Shown in pieces: positions 26,847-27,062 of a stretch of 27,062 nucleotides of DNA (the first letter of the stretch is position 1; every line of letters begins with the position of its first letter). This DNA is from Trichomonas tenax (lineage: Eukaryota > Parabasalia > Trichomonadida > Trichomonadidae). The position numbers were made by a program, and so were the translations under genes. Under the pieces are notes generated by a model that worked only from the letters and a program-made list of their open reading frames with translations, had not been told where the DNA came from and searched no databases. The DNA is taken from the NCBI GenBank assembly GCA_023091735.1, contig JALKBU010000712.1, positions 1 through 27,062 on the forward strand. Reading direction: 5' to 3'.

Positions 26847-27062
26847 TAAAAAATAAATTTTTGAATTACTTACAAAACTAACGTTAATTTTATTTTGGAA
26901 TTCCTGACTTTATAAAATGTATTCAGTTTTGAAATTAATTTATGACAAACTAACTAACTAACTAAGAAAAGAAAGCGAAAGGAAATGAGGGTAAGGAAAT
27001 TTTGAAAAATAATTTTAGTGGTTATGAGAGAAATTTATTTAGAAATTAGAAAAAATAATTTA
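26847..27062. other. Window end, AT-rich, with a (CTAA)4 run
   Basis: CTAA repeats four times at 26950-26965. No gene is seen. Confidence 0.5.

Overview
The window is AT-rich protist DNA. It has compact intron-free genes, very short leaders, and BspA-type leucine-rich-repeat genes alongside eukaryotic nuclear proteins: a capping-enzyme relative, a bromodomain protein, a CHD relative and an RRM protein. It also holds many decayed gene copies and inverted repeats. Together these point to a parabasalid (trichomonad); Tritrichomonas or Trichomonas is my best guess, but no rRNA or other marker is present to settle it. The standard code fits: intact genes end in TAA, TAG or TGA, and in-frame stops occur only in genes that also look broken or lie next to a broken copy. 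No rRNA, tRNA or CRISPR array was found.

Layout. 1-120 and 15548-15667 are inverted copies of one 120-bp repeat (118/120 identical) bracketing 15.67 kb. Inside lie a broken multi-membrane-span protein gene (247-1427 +), a decayed partial paralogue of it (1936-2169 +), an mRNA-capping-enzyme-like pseudoenzyme (2208-3878 -), a broken surface-protein gene (4735-6406 +), a discoidin-like Cys-rich protein (6966-7625 +), two broken BspA-type LRR genes (7655-10428 - and 10706-11529 -), an MdoB/LtaS-like membrane sulfatase-fold enzyme (11907-13742 -) and a minimal bromodomain protein (13978-14517 +). The stretch 15668-18480 is gene-poor, with one badly decayed coding region and a perfect 22-bp-arm hairpin. 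From 18488 follow a membrane-anchored PDI-like protein (+), a CHD-like protein without a functional ATPase (19677-22481 -), a small unknown protein (24090-24329 -) divergent from an RRM-like protein (24511-25200 +), a broken small gene, and a candidate 0.9-kb mobile element (about 25921-26846).

How the parts relate. Genes are individually transcribed. A gene-strand motif close to AAAAAGTGACA, or its complement TGTCACTTTTT, lies just upstream of many starts. The divergent promoter at 24330-24510 carries nine CACTTT copies. The most striking theme is loss of catalytic or ligand residues in nuclear proteins that still have long intact reading frames: the capping-enzyme relative (both active sites lost), the CHD relative (Walker A, DEAH and helicase C-lobe lost) and the bromodomain (conserved Asn replaced by Phe). 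Several breaks fall in homopolymer runs, so sequencing or assembly error must be excluded before they are called pseudogenes.
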